From the NCBI GenBank assembly GCA_023333565.1, contig JAJKFH010001473.1, positions 62,001-126,000 of the forward strand: a DNA stretch of 64,000 nt, in the 5' to 3' direction. The notes below the pieces were generated by a model, which was not told the DNA's origin, made no database searches, and saw nothing but the letters and a program-made list of their open reading frames with translations. This stretch comes from Puffinus mauretanicus (taxonomy: Eukaryota > Chordata > Aves > Procellariiformes > Procellariidae). The position numbers and the translations under genes are program-made. Positions 37,101-49,300 of the stretch are shown here, in pieces. How positions within the stretch are numbered: position 1 is the first letter of the stretch; each line of letters begins with the position of its first letter.

Positions 37101-40100
37101 CGGCTGGGGGAGCACAATGCCTAAACTATCTCCTAAACCATCACCCAGGCCAGGGGCCCCAGGTGTCACACCAGACATCCTTGCACATTAAAAACCTCTC
37201 AGCCCTGATATTCCAGCATTGCCCAAGACTCAGAAAAGCACAACTGACTCCACAAAGCTTAACTTTTGCACTGGCTACACTTACGGTCTAGCAGAAACAT
37301 TGATTGTCATTTTCCATGTCTCAGTAGGTCAGAGAGATGACAAACTGAAGTTTAAAAACAAAGAAAACCCCACCATCACCAGCTTCCCCTTATTAATCTA
37401 ATTTCCCCCCCTTATTCTGTCTTTCCCCTTCCTGCAGGTTGGGTTTTTTTGCTGGATTTTTTTTTTTTTCCAATAAAATAAACTTTCAGAGTCCATCAGT
37501 CCCTACAGTATTAGTCTCCAGTGCTACCCTCCCCAAAAAACACACCAAAATCCATATTACTTTTGGCAGCAGCTTGCTTCAGGAATTCCAACCAGTCGGC
37601 AAGGCATGACCTCTCATTCCTGGAACCATACGGCCTATCTTTGATCAAGTTGTGTGTTCTCAATTGTCCCACATTTGATCCCTTTAAAATAGTTCCTAGG
37701 TGTCTCTTCCTTCCTCCCACCCAACACACAGTAAGTCTAGAACAAACCTCACATGCCTCAAAAAAGAAGAAAAAAAACCACTGCCACAAAAAAACCACAC
37801 ACACACTAGTTTCAAGGAGATTTCCTTTAAAAAAGAAAGCTTGATGAAAGCAGCGATGAACCTTCAAAGGCAGTTTCATACTGCGATTAAAAAAAAAAAA
37901 AAAAGGCAGGGGTCTTCTCAAACTGAAAAGAGGGATGTTGCCACATTTAAGCTAGATACACCATAGGTTGTGGATTGCGAATTACAAAACAAGCTATCCC
38001 ATAAACCTGGCAGCATCCAGCTCTGCAGACAATGATAAAGTTATACTTAAAGTCTTCTAAGCAGCTTTGGGAACCGAACATGTAATCGGACAACACCACA
38101 CCCTTTGCTGCAGCATCTTGTTTAGGACACAAAACAGTGAGTGGAAAACACAGCGCGACGTGGTTCCTGCCTCCATGTAGTTAGACAAGGCTTTGTGTTT
38201 CCAAATAAAACTAGAAAGTAAAGCCATGTGGAATACTGAATGACCTAAAACCCCTCTTTTTTGTGATGCATGTTTTATATACACCATTTATGCCTCCCCC
38301 TCTCCCTTCCCCCATCTTCATTGCTGGGAGGGCTGTTAAAATCCTCCTCCTATCTCTTCTGCCTCATTGATTCACAATTTCTTTTCAAATCTCACCAAAA
38401 ACAGCACTTTCCAGGCTAGTTTCTATGACTCCTAATTTCCTGCTCTCTCATCTGTTACAGCCAGCTGGAAACAACCAGAAATCCAAGGGTCCCAAGTCAC
38501 TCGGGAAGAGAAATCTCATTGAAGAATTTCAGGCAACCCACCTCCGTCCCTGATGGGTGCCAGCCATCACAAACAAGCTCCATTAAAGGTCTGGGACTTT
38601 TTTTTTCCTCCTCCTTGTACGAATCAGTTGCTATCTACCTTTGTGAAATCATGCAAACTGCATTTGTACATTCAGTTACCATTACTGAGCAGAGTCCATT
38701 TTTATATAGGAAGTATTGACATCCTCCGGGTAGTCAGGATATTCTGTGTGGTACAAACTGGTCAAATCCTCGATACGCTTCCCATCAGTGTTGTGTACAA
38801 CAGTTCTTTAGTATTTATACACGTTTGGCAGTTAAGCTACATTTAAATAAGCCATTTAAAATACTGGAAAAAACCCTCAGAGATGATCCTTTCTATATGG
38901 TGATCATAAAGCATCAAGAGTCTGTTGTCAGTGTCTTAAAGTCTGCCTGCGTTGCAGGTAGTTACACGAAAGCGCTTGTCAGAGCGGGATCACGTTGCTG
39001 AAACGCGGGTCGACAAGCAGCCAGCAGAAGGCTGAGGTCAGGCTAGTTACCAGATCCCTCAGGGAAGAACGCGTACAGCTTATTAAAGGCCCAATTGGGC
39101 ATAAAAGCCAACTGCAGTTCTTTTAGGAGCCAAGTGTCGTCTCGCCCACTACAAAGATTCATTCACACCCAAATGCAGTCCACTAAATTCTTTACACGCA
39201 CGCACACCCCGATTAAATCAGACTGGTACTAATCCCATACCTAGGCAAGATGACTTTCATGTTTCCTCCTTTCCCCTTTGTTAATAAAAGCAGAGCTTGG
39301 TGTGTTATTTAATTGTAAATTAGCTTCGCATGAAGTGGAACTCATGCGCTTCCTGCTTTGGGGGTGTTCAGGAAAGCAGAAAAGGTCTAAGTTTGTTCTG
39401 TCCTAGCTCCATCACTCCCAGTAACAGCTTTCCAGGTGTTCGCTATTACAGTCTTCCTCCCAGCTACTGCTAATTCACCACCTGCTTCCACTGCAGGGTG
39501 TACCTGTATCCCGATAACAGTATTTTCCAGGGAAAGTAAAAGTAACTAGAAGTCGTCTTTAGCAATAAAAATGAAATTATGCCTTCCCTTAGCCCTACCA
39601 CCTGGTGTGCTTTAATGGTGTGAAATTTGCCCAAACCAGCCAAGTCTGGTGTTTGCAAGCAACGGACCAAGGCTGTAGTCTTACCCGCTGCTCTGGCTGC
39701 AGATGGCGAACTGAAAATTACTTCCTCCAGTTCTCTCCACGGTCTTTCGGGAGGCTATAACCCCTCCAGACACACACGGACAGTCCCGCGAGATGCTCTC
39801 AAAGAACCTACCTAGAAGGCAGAGCAGTAGCAGGGCCACCACACAGCAAGTCACAACGGATGCAAGCGTGAAGGGCAGTATCCCTCCCTTCCAGCATCAC
39901 AACACACAGCTGGAGGAAGTTCCTCTTCCCAGGGCTTCAGAGTGGGGAGATAGAAAAGATGACTTGGAATTTTTCCCCCCTTAAAACCCAGGACAAAACA
40001 TTTATTCGAAAAGTCTCTGGGACACGGAGATGGGAACCATATTCCAGAACTGTCACCTTACACTGTCACTTCCTGACCATGTTCTGCAAGAAAGAGTCCA

Positions 40101-41473
40101 TACACACACATTTGAGTAACAATGCCTCCAGTAAGTTGTCTTCTCTGCCAAGCCAGCTGAAGGGATCAGTCAGGAAGCCGATCATCTGACAGAACAGGGC
40201 TGTCTTATTAAAAAAACCCTGAAATTATAAATTTAGGCAATATTCCAAAACCTGCCTTCTGTTAGCCTCTCTCTGCTCTAACAGACGCCCGTGGTAGAAG
40301 ACTAACTCTGGATTTTGGACTGTCACAGGCACATTCACACTGTTAAAGTTTAACAGCGTGAAGGAAACCTGGAGAAGTATTTACAGTTTCTCAGCCGTGA
40401 ATATTCTTCTGCCAGCAGAGCCTCTGCCCTCCAGTCGTGGCCTCGCAATCAAGAGTGACAGTTTACATTGCATGTCAGATGCAGCAAATGGACTTACTCA
40501 GAAAACTAGATCCTACGTGCACTAATATTAATGAATATTGCTAATTTCTTATGGTGCTTTGCTGGGAGAAAGGCTACATTTGAGGAGACTGTTAACACAT
40601 TATTCGAGTAGCTGAGTATTAAGGTACAAACTGCACATTAAAACCTAAGGCAAAATACTGATTGCCTTGGAATCTAACCTAAACCTGTCCCAAAGGGCTT
40701 TCAGTGAGTAGAAAGATGGTTTAATGAGAACATGACTCACTCCACATTTATGAATAGGCAATGAACTTGTGAATACCACATGGTATCACTTAGCAGAACA
40801 CAAACACAACTGCAGTTAGTTACAGCACCACTCTCCATTTTAGGAAAGAATTAGGTGCTCCTAAGACATCCTCCACAAGCCCAGCATACTTTGAAATTCA
40901 GTAACAGACACTGAGGAAGGCAGGAATCTGCTTCTCGGGAAGCAATTCAAACAGATTCCTCTCAGAAGAGGCCTTAAGAAGAATACGATTTCTGAAGCGG
41001 GTGGAACACAACCTGAATAAGACTCTCTGGGGAAACACTAAGCAGCTCTGTTTAGGAAGCAACGCGTAAAGCTGAAGAGCTTTGGCTCTTTGGAGTGCGC
41101 TACCACTGGAACGACTATTTCTGGAGGCAGTAATACTGAAGTACCAAGAAAATACTTTCCTCGTTGAGACATCACATGAGATTCCTGTTGCACATAGCAT
41201 ACTCTAGATGCTGCTAAATTAAATCAACTTTGCATTAGAAATAGCAGTCTTTAATAAGAATACTACTCAAAGTATGTTTGTCCTAAACAACGCACCGTCC
41301 GGCAGTTCCTTAAAAGCATCTTGTCCTTTATCGATGACAAGCGTCTATAGAAATATTTATGTTTGAGCACATAAAAGTCTTTACTGCTTTAGAAGCAGGT
41401 CGCTCTTAGCCTCTGCTCTTTTGCTCAGAAAGCGGCCGCTGTTCAGCACCGTGCTCGTCTCGCTGATCAAGAG
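31151..41473. other. Intergenic region between the PBX4 promoter and the LPAR2 3' end
   Basis: About 10 kb with no coding gene, RNA gene or mobile element recognised. Open frames here are short and lack splice structure or family resemblance. Simple sequence includes a TATG/TGTA-rich stretch near 33098-33140, a T run at 33888-33901 and an A run at 37889-37904. The right end holds the LPAR2 3' UTR; possible minus-strand poly(A) signals are ATTAAA (41255-41250) and AATAAA (40006-40001). Confidence 0.6.
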
Positions 41474-44400
41474 CTAAATAGAGGAATCCACAGTGAAGTG
41501 CCCGTTCTGAGAAAGCGTTCTGCGGTCTGTGGTGTTTAACTTCACCACCGTGGGGGTGTATTTGGAATTCCTATAACAGACAAAGCAGAGGATCCTCCGG
41601 AAGGTACTACGCATCTCGTTGTCCCTGTAAGAGTAGACAATAGCGTTTATCAACGAATTGATCTCTGCCAGCAAAAGGACGTATTTCTCCACCGCTAGAA
41701 CATTGCAGCTCTTGCAGCCCAAGCCATCCAGGAGGAGCACAACTTGTCCTGGAGTCCAGCAGATGACAAAAGCACCTGGGGAGAGAAGAACCCCTGTTAG
41801 AGAAAAAGCAGGTTCCTGGCCCTGCCCAGTCACTCCCCATAAAGATGCTCAATGGAATCACTGGTGGTTTATCTTCTGAAAAAAAGTTAAATGGGCGAAA
41901 AAACCTAGTTTCACTCTGTATTTTTGCTTTGGAGGAAGACCAAGGATTCAACCAGCAAATACAAAAAATGGAGGCATCGGTTTTTTCCTTCCCTTTCCCC
42001 CACCCCGTTCACTCAGAACAACACTTCCAAGTACTTTCACTTACCTCCCCTCGTCCCCATCATTGCATTTACAGAGTGAAGATAAAGTGTCCGTATTTCC
42101 TATTTACATGCCACTCCCTCCAAAAAGGGGAACAGGCCATAAAATTAGGGAAGAGTCAGAGTAACACATCTTGAATGAAATAATCCCCACTGTCCATACA
42201 GTTTACAGGGGCTTTAGTTAACAGTACGAGTTTAGAAGAGTCCTGGCTAACACTTCGGGCAGTCCAACGAAGTCTCTCTCGCACAGCTACGTGCGGAGTA
42301 GAAAATAGCCAGGCAACGGGCTGGCTAACGCCAGGACTGAGCTGGACAGGCTCCACCACCGATTCAGTCGGGCTGATACTATGTTCTCGCCACCACCTGC
42401 AAAGCTCTTTGGCAAAAGGATAATTGCTGCTTGCATGACGGAGTGGGAGGTGCCTGCAGCTCCTAAAACCCTTTTTACGGTCATGATTTTAAGGCTGACG
42501 TAAACGGAGCACTCGCCCATCAGTGCTCCCAGAGGTCATGCATAAGGTTGTATCTTAAAGCACAGGAGCTGCACCCTGCTGTGTCTTCTGGGAAAGGGTG
42601 GAAGAAAACAGACTTGCTGGGAACTCTGCAAGTACACCCTTCACTGAAAAACATCTGTCAGGAAAGAACAACAGCCAGAGGAGCTGCACCCACCGAAAAC
42701 GAGAGGCTGAATTTAAAGCTGTCATTGAGTGAAATGCTGCACTGGTGAAAAGTCTAAGGAACACATGGGAGGGATCTCCTGGGTTTCTGGGAGCGTTCCC
42801 TGCTGATTTCAGGCCACTGCATCACATAACCCTTTTTATTTAAGCGAATCACACTCCCCGGTCAGCACAGCAGCCACCACATCCGGGCCAGGCAGCTTTC
42901 CCCACACTTGCAGACATGACTTTGCCCCCTTTAAATTTAGCAAATATACAAAACGGATTCCTGGCTGTCATGAAGGAAGGTCCAATACTTTATCTTGAGT
43001 GAGCCTGCAGGAAAGCAACCTCCTTGCTTGGTGATGTAGCTTTTTTTAGCCAGATTTTCAGCATCCACAAGGAAAGCCAGATTCTCTAGAGACTGGCTCC
43101 CAGCAGCACAAAGCAAAGCCAGAGGAGTATTAAAGACGAGAGGGGGAAAAACCAAAAAGAGCTACCTAAAAAGTTTTTGGCCTTTGCCTGCAAATCCAGC
43201 TGATTTCCTTGCTCCTTAATGGAAGCTAAAGTGTTCAGAAAGAAGCCCGAACTCTTAATAATCTAACACAGCATGGTCACTAACGACTCTGCCCTGTGGT
43301 TTGGTCATCATCACATCCTGTGTCACTCAACTGGTCTGTGGGAAAGTTTGCTACTAGTTTCCAGATGTACCTTGGACTTCTTCTTGGTTTCCAGGTCAGC
43401 CCCTAGACCTGTTCTTAATGCCCAGGACCTGCAGGATTATCAACCGCAGCCTCGCAATGAAGTGGCACACACAGACAGCTCCTACCGCACCCTCGACTTC
43501 CTTGCACGCTCACCAGCGGCTACACCCTCTGATGCATAAGGCGCAAAGTATTCCTCTGTGCAGAGTCCAAGTTTGCAGAAGGCTGGGAAATGAGGGTGGA
43601 GAAGGAATTACACCAGGGCTTTCACGAGGAGGGGAAAAAACCCTCTGCAGTCTCAACTTTCTGTATGCTGAGTCCGAACGGAAAGGTATTTTCCCCCGAG
43701 TTGAGCAATTCCCTCCCTTGCTCCCTCCTGTGCAAGGGCCCTGTAAAGAATTGACTGCTGCTTCTCTCCGACACCGAGGAAGGGAAAAACCCTTGGGTTA
43801 CAAGAGTCCCAAAGGCCTGATGAACTCCCGAGTCTCCCTCAACTTTCCACATTAGGTTCCTCCCCACTCTGTCCGTCCTCAGACACCAGTCCCAATTCCC
43901 TGTGAAACCACAGCAGCTCTTCTGAGCCTCCTTCAACCCAAGCTTTTTCCTCACTCATTTCAGAAGACAAAAGCAGGCAGACCAAGCCAAGAGGCGGGAC
44001 ACCAAGAGGAAAGGGATCTCCCAAAACAAGGTGATGCACCAGGCGTGAATTGTATTTTCCTTCTTGGCCAGCATCCCCATCCTGCCAACCCTCTTCCAGT
44101 TGATGTCGTGAAGTCCCATAAAGTTAAGCAGTCCTGCTGACACCATGGGGTGACCCTCCGATACTGTTCAGGAAGGAAAAGGGGAACAAAACAACTTCTC
44201 TCTCTGTGGACTGTGCAAAATACATGAAGTAAATAATTCTTCAGCCCCGCTGACCCTCTGTGCTGCATCTGATCAGCTCCAAGGCGGTAATGAACTCCCA
44301 GCTGCGCTCAAGAGATGGAGAGATTGCGAGGCAGGGAAGACGACATCACAGGAAAAGCAGGAACAGGCAGAAAACTCCAGTTTCAATGCTCACAAGTTGC

Positions 44401-46363
44401 AACAGGACCCAGCAAGCCGGCGTGCCCCTGAGCAGGGACACACCAAGCAGACCAACAGCCCCCCCACACACTGCTCCCACCCTGCTCCCCTCCCCTGCCG
44501 AGCCTGCTCTGCCAGCGGGAGTTTGCAAGGGAGTAGTCTTTGTTTGCAGCCACAAGGTTTCCCTGACGGAGCAAATTCTGCGCTTATCAGGAAAGATTTG
44601 CAAGCAAAGGGTTGTGACCGTAAGCCCAGAGTCGAGCTGGGTTGCGGAAGATCTGAGCGCATTGATTTATTTCACTTTAAAGAAAGATTGTTAGACCATT
44701 AAAGCACGAGACAAAAGCAGATTAAAGAAATCATGGAGCGATAGGCTGTTGAAAGCACCATGCATGCGCCAGCCTCTGCTGTTAGATGCACAGCACCAGG
44801 CAGAACAGCACATATCCGAATAAATATCCTGAAGAGTCAGAGCCTCAGCGCCAACCACTTCCAGTTACTGATCTGCTCCTATTTGCACTACAGACGGCGG
44901 ATGCAGACAGACCGACAGGCAGTTAGCACTCTGCTGGAGGTCCCGTGCTCATGGAGAGCAGCTCCAACTAAAAGTTGAGAGTTCCCAGGGATATATTTAC
45001 CCGAGCAGACTGAGATCCAGTACTGAGCTGCTCAAAAAAAAAAAAAATCTGAACAGAGTTCAGTGCTTTGTTCCAGTAAACAGTAAGGAATTTGGATGCA
45101 ACTCCCTCGTTGTTTCCCAATCACCTTGTAATATCTGCCCCAAACCTCTCTCCATCCTTTAATAAAGGGTGCACTAAGTGCTGCTTCTTCGTCAAGGCCT
45201 GATTATAGGTTCTAAATCCATGCTACTCTTATGGAGGAAGCATTCTAGAGTTGAGTGTATAAAAGAGCCTTGTTTGCCCAAAGCACCTGCACTTACAGTA
45301 GATATTATCGAGTCACATTAGCAAGGGTCCCTCTTGTCCCTGCTAACCAGAGGGGCAGCCATGCCAGAGGGGAAGAGACTCAGCAGCTTGCCCTCCCCTC
45401 TGTCTGCCAGGTTGCTCCCATTACAGCTCATCCAATTCAGAGTCTTGAAACTGTCGAGTTCCTCAGCAGCCAAATCAAGCCATCACCCCAGCAGCTTCAG
45501 AGACCAGGGAAGCAGAACATCAATTCCCAATCCTCCCCGGTGTCCCGAGCACATTCACCTCTCCAGCCCCGCACAGCCCAGGCTGGAGGATCAAAGCACC
45601 GTTTAGATTGACTACAGCAAGCGGACTTACTTAGGATAATAGTGACCGTCTTGACTAGGCTGATCATGGTCTCCTTGTAGCGGGGGTGGAAGCTAGTGTG
45701 CTTGGACATCCGTGTCATCTTCCTTTTGACATAGATGAAGATGTGCGTGTACACAACCACCATGATCAGGAAGATGACCAGGTTGGAGATGGCCCAGAAG
45801 GTCAGGTAGCTCCTGCTGTAGAGCGGTGCCATGCTGGAACACTTCTCCAGGGCACAGAGGCAGTGCCAGCCATAGGACGGGATGAGCCCCAGGAGCAGGG
45901 CCGTGACCCAAATACAGAAGATGAGGATCATCACACGCTGGTTGGACATTTTGCTGTGTAACTGCATAGTGAAAACAGTCTGGTGCCTTTCTACGGCGAT
46001 TGCCAACAGGTTCACCACAGAGGCTGTCAAGCTGGTGTCCAGCAGGCTCTGGCGGATGAACCACGTCTTCAGGGAGAGCTCTGCTGTCCTGGGCCCCGTG
46101 TGGAACATGAGAAACATGTACGCGATGCCAGCAAAGAGGTCGGCAGCTGCCAAGTTCCCCAGCAGGTAGTAGATGGGGTAGTGGAAACGCCGGTTGATGA
46201 TGATAGCGGTGATGACCAGCAGGTTAGTCAGGAGCACAATGACACTCACTGTCAGGCCCAGGGCAACTACCAGGACATCCTTCGTCCTCCAGTACGTGGT
46301 CAGCTCTTTGCGGCTGTTGTTGTAGAAGAACCCCACAGTCTCATTGTAAAAACAGTGCTTCAT
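41474..46363 (-). CDS. LPAR2: LPAR2, lysophosphatidic acid receptor 2 (complete coding region, two exons, 344 aa)
   Basis: Coding exons 46363-45631 and 41775-41474 (TAG 41476-41474), separated by a 3.86-kb intron in TM6 as in other LPA1-3 family genes. It is a class A GPCR at the plasma membrane that couples LPA to Gi, Gq and G12/13. N-glycosylation sites YNET and YNNS precede TM1 (about residue 30). TM3 begins WFIRQSLLD; the Arg-Gln pair (about 104-105) marks LPA rather than S1P specificity. ERH replaces DRY. The C-terminus has cysteines for palmitoylation (CFVCY) and ends DSSI, a class I PDZ ligand (human DSTL). GLGCKSCNVLAVEKYVLLLAE is nearly the human LPAR2 sequence. The start is the first ATG after a TTTAG acceptor (46376-46374); 5' UTR exons lie upstream, unidentified. 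Confidence 0.95.
41776..45630 (-). other. LPAR2: LPAR2 intron
   Basis: Separates the TM1-TM6 exon from the TM6-tail exon. No other gene or mobile element recognised. Donor A|GTAAGT, acceptor CCCCAG. An A run lies at 45034-45047. Confidence 0.85.
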
Positions 46364-49300
46364 CGCTGCTGTCCTAAAGAGGGACGAGAGTATTGTTAGC
46401 TTGTTGTGCCCGTGCGCACACACACACACAACTATTACAAGCCAGGGAGATGCTGAGCATTACGATGCCTTTGACACAGATGGAGGCGGGGAGGAGCTTG
46501 AAACACGCAGAAACAACCACACGAGCAACAGGAAACCACTTCTGTACTCAAGACAGAACTACACATCTCACAGGCCGAGTCCTCATCTGTCCTCAAAGCC
46601 ATATTGAGGATGCAGCAAAACCTTGAACATTCATGGGAGGAGAGAGGGTTTGCCAGATCTGATAAGAGATTCTCCCTGTCCGGCCCACGCAGCTTCATGG
46701 GGATGACAGACAAAACTATTTTTGTTGTCCCAGATGTCCTACGTCAGAAATGTAGAAACAAAGCAGCAGCAAAGAAGGTTTATCAGTCAATCACTAAACA
46801 CCACTCTGATGAAGACTGTGAGCCTCCGCAGCTGTTGCAGTCCCCAGGACTGCTGCTTCTGGTTCAGCGAACACACATAGCTCATCTTTCCTGGGTAGTT
46901 TTATTGCTTAAAGGCTAACGTAACGCACAGCTGCTTCCGAACACTGCTCTACGCACAGCGCTTACCGGTCCTTCCAAAACAGGTGAGTACTTCCCAAACT
47001 TTGCCAAGAGGCAAAGAGCACATAGAGCTGGGTAGAAACAAACTCCTCAGCCCAGAAAAGCAAATAGTAGCAAGAAGTCAGCTTATAAAACCATGGGGCT
47101 GGATCTCTGGAAGAGCTGGATCATCCGCAAGCCCTGCAGCGCTTCTAGGCTATACAACAGTGTGCGGGTCAGCACCCAGAGCATCAGCTTCAGAGTATCA
47201 ACCAGTAAGTCACCTGGGCGGGAAGCAATTCCCTTCTTCCCTTCCAGCTCTGGAACAAGGCTGCAATTCAAAACTCTTTGAACTCAGTGGAAAAACTTGA
47301 TAGGAAAAGACATTTAAGTCTCAAGAAGGACTTTCCACTTTGTTTGATGCACTGGGCACTGCTGGGAGCAAGACCAGACCAGCCATTCGTCTGGATCATA
47401 ATTGTGAAGTCTTAATTTTGAAAGCCCGTATACCTCTCTGGTAGTTAACTTTCTGTCCTGCGGCCAGCCAAACACGAAGCAGCAGGTTAAGTTAAAGGAT
47501 GTTTTACCTCACAGCACCAGAATTTAAACCCAGTAATTGATGCTTGTGTTACTCGTCAATGAAAACATGAAAAATACAGCACCATGAACAAACCCAGGGG
47601 ATGAGAAGAAGCCTGATCATTACACCCCACAGCAGACGTTCATGTTCCTTCTCTAACCAAGAGCTTGGAAATCTCAAGTCAGGGCTGGCTGCGGTTCCTG
47701 CCGGGATGGGCAAACCCAGTTTGGAGCCTCCTTCCCTGCGGCACTGAGGTGCTGAAAAATGACACAGTTTTTCCTTACGCTGGTGTGTTCTGCACATGAA
47801 GTCACTGGTTCTCCCTGTCCTCGCATGAGCTCAACCGTCATCCTCGTTTTAGAGAAAGCTTAACACAGACCACTCAGCAAGAGCGCCGTCCTCTCCAGAC
47901 AGGGAGAAAACCCAAAGTGCCTGACTCACAATTCACTTTAATCACCCCCGAAACCAAAACACAGCTCAGGGGCCCTAATTAGTTGCATGCTCCTCCACGC
48001 TGTGGGCAGCAACTGCTGTGTTTTCCGGGACACTTCAGCAGGAGCTCTCGGCGTAGCAGCAAGGCTGCTGTTAGTTACAGGGAGGCGAGCTCATTTGCAG
48101 GCAGGCCCGCTTATTATCACCTGCGCCGCACCCACGCTGAGCTGTGCAAACAAGATGGCTGAGCCGGGAAACCCTATCGTACCTGCAGCTGAACTTCCGA
48201 TCTCCGCTGCCTAATGGGCTCTGTTTCAGCCTGCTTTGGCATACGGCTGTCTTTACCATGAGGCCAGAAAGCCTATACAACGGAACTAATTCACTGTGAA
48301 ATCTGCTGAACAGGGAAATACTATTTTTACCAATATTGGTGGGGGGAAAAAAGAAAAAGGAGGCAGAGGAGGAATCGACCTGCCCCAGGGGATGGAGTCA
48401 TGGGCTAGTACTGTATAACAAGTTCCATCCTTCCTCCCTTCTCAGGTCACGGGATGTTCGCAGATCTCAAGCCGTAGAGCTGTTCAGGAGAGTCGTGTAG
48501 TCCGAACGCAGCGCAGGGGATGAAAGCAACCGAGTGGGTTCTGCAGAGATACCACGTGGCGACTTGGCAGGTAACTGGGGAGTATTTTGGCTTGAACAGC
48601 GGAAAGTAATGGAAGAACGAGGACAGCCTAGGAACGAACGCAACTGCTGTGAGTCACAGGCAGGTAGATGACTACCTGCATGGGGAGGCACCAGGAGCAC
48701 CACATCCAAGGCTAGGCCATTCTTATGCAAAACAGTTTCCTCTAAACATGTTGGAAAGCTTTAATCCCAAATCAAAAAGGAAATGGCTGCTGAAGTTAGA
48801 TAAATCACTTCGCCTTTTTAAGATGACACACAGGGATGCCCAAGGAAGAAAGGGGGGAAGGAGGGAAACTGAAGTGGCGTCAGGGTTTGGAGCGCCTCGT
48901 ACGCTGTCCAGCCACGGGAACAAGCAGGTTTCAAATGCCATTTAATCCCATTCACATTTTCACTGTGTAGTAGCTCCCCACTTAAAATTTATGTGATACA
49001 ATGAAGATCATAATGGAATAGAAACTTGCCTGTGCACAGTGTAGCACAAAGACAGCTCACGCTATGCTTTAATTGTTAAGAAACATTAAAATACTACAGT
49101 GAAATAACGTGTTGACGAATCTAGGTCTTATTCTCAGTAATCTTTGAGCTGACACCAAGACAAATTAAATCCAGATAAGACTAGCTTTAAAATTGCCACT
49201 GAATTACAGAGACCAATCTTATTTTGTTGCAAATATTAAAGATTCCACAGCTATGAGGCCCCATAAACTTCCTCCTAAGACCACACGCTCACTGGCAAAT

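Noticed and set aside
45686..46399. Frames antisense or in another frame over LPAR2
   Set aside because: Shadows of the 733-bp LPAR2 coding exon; no independent similarity.
46364..46429. In-frame upstream ATG extending LPAR2 by 22 residues
   Set aside because: A TTTAG splice acceptor at 46376-46374 separates it from the receptor start, and the extension crosses a CA repeat.
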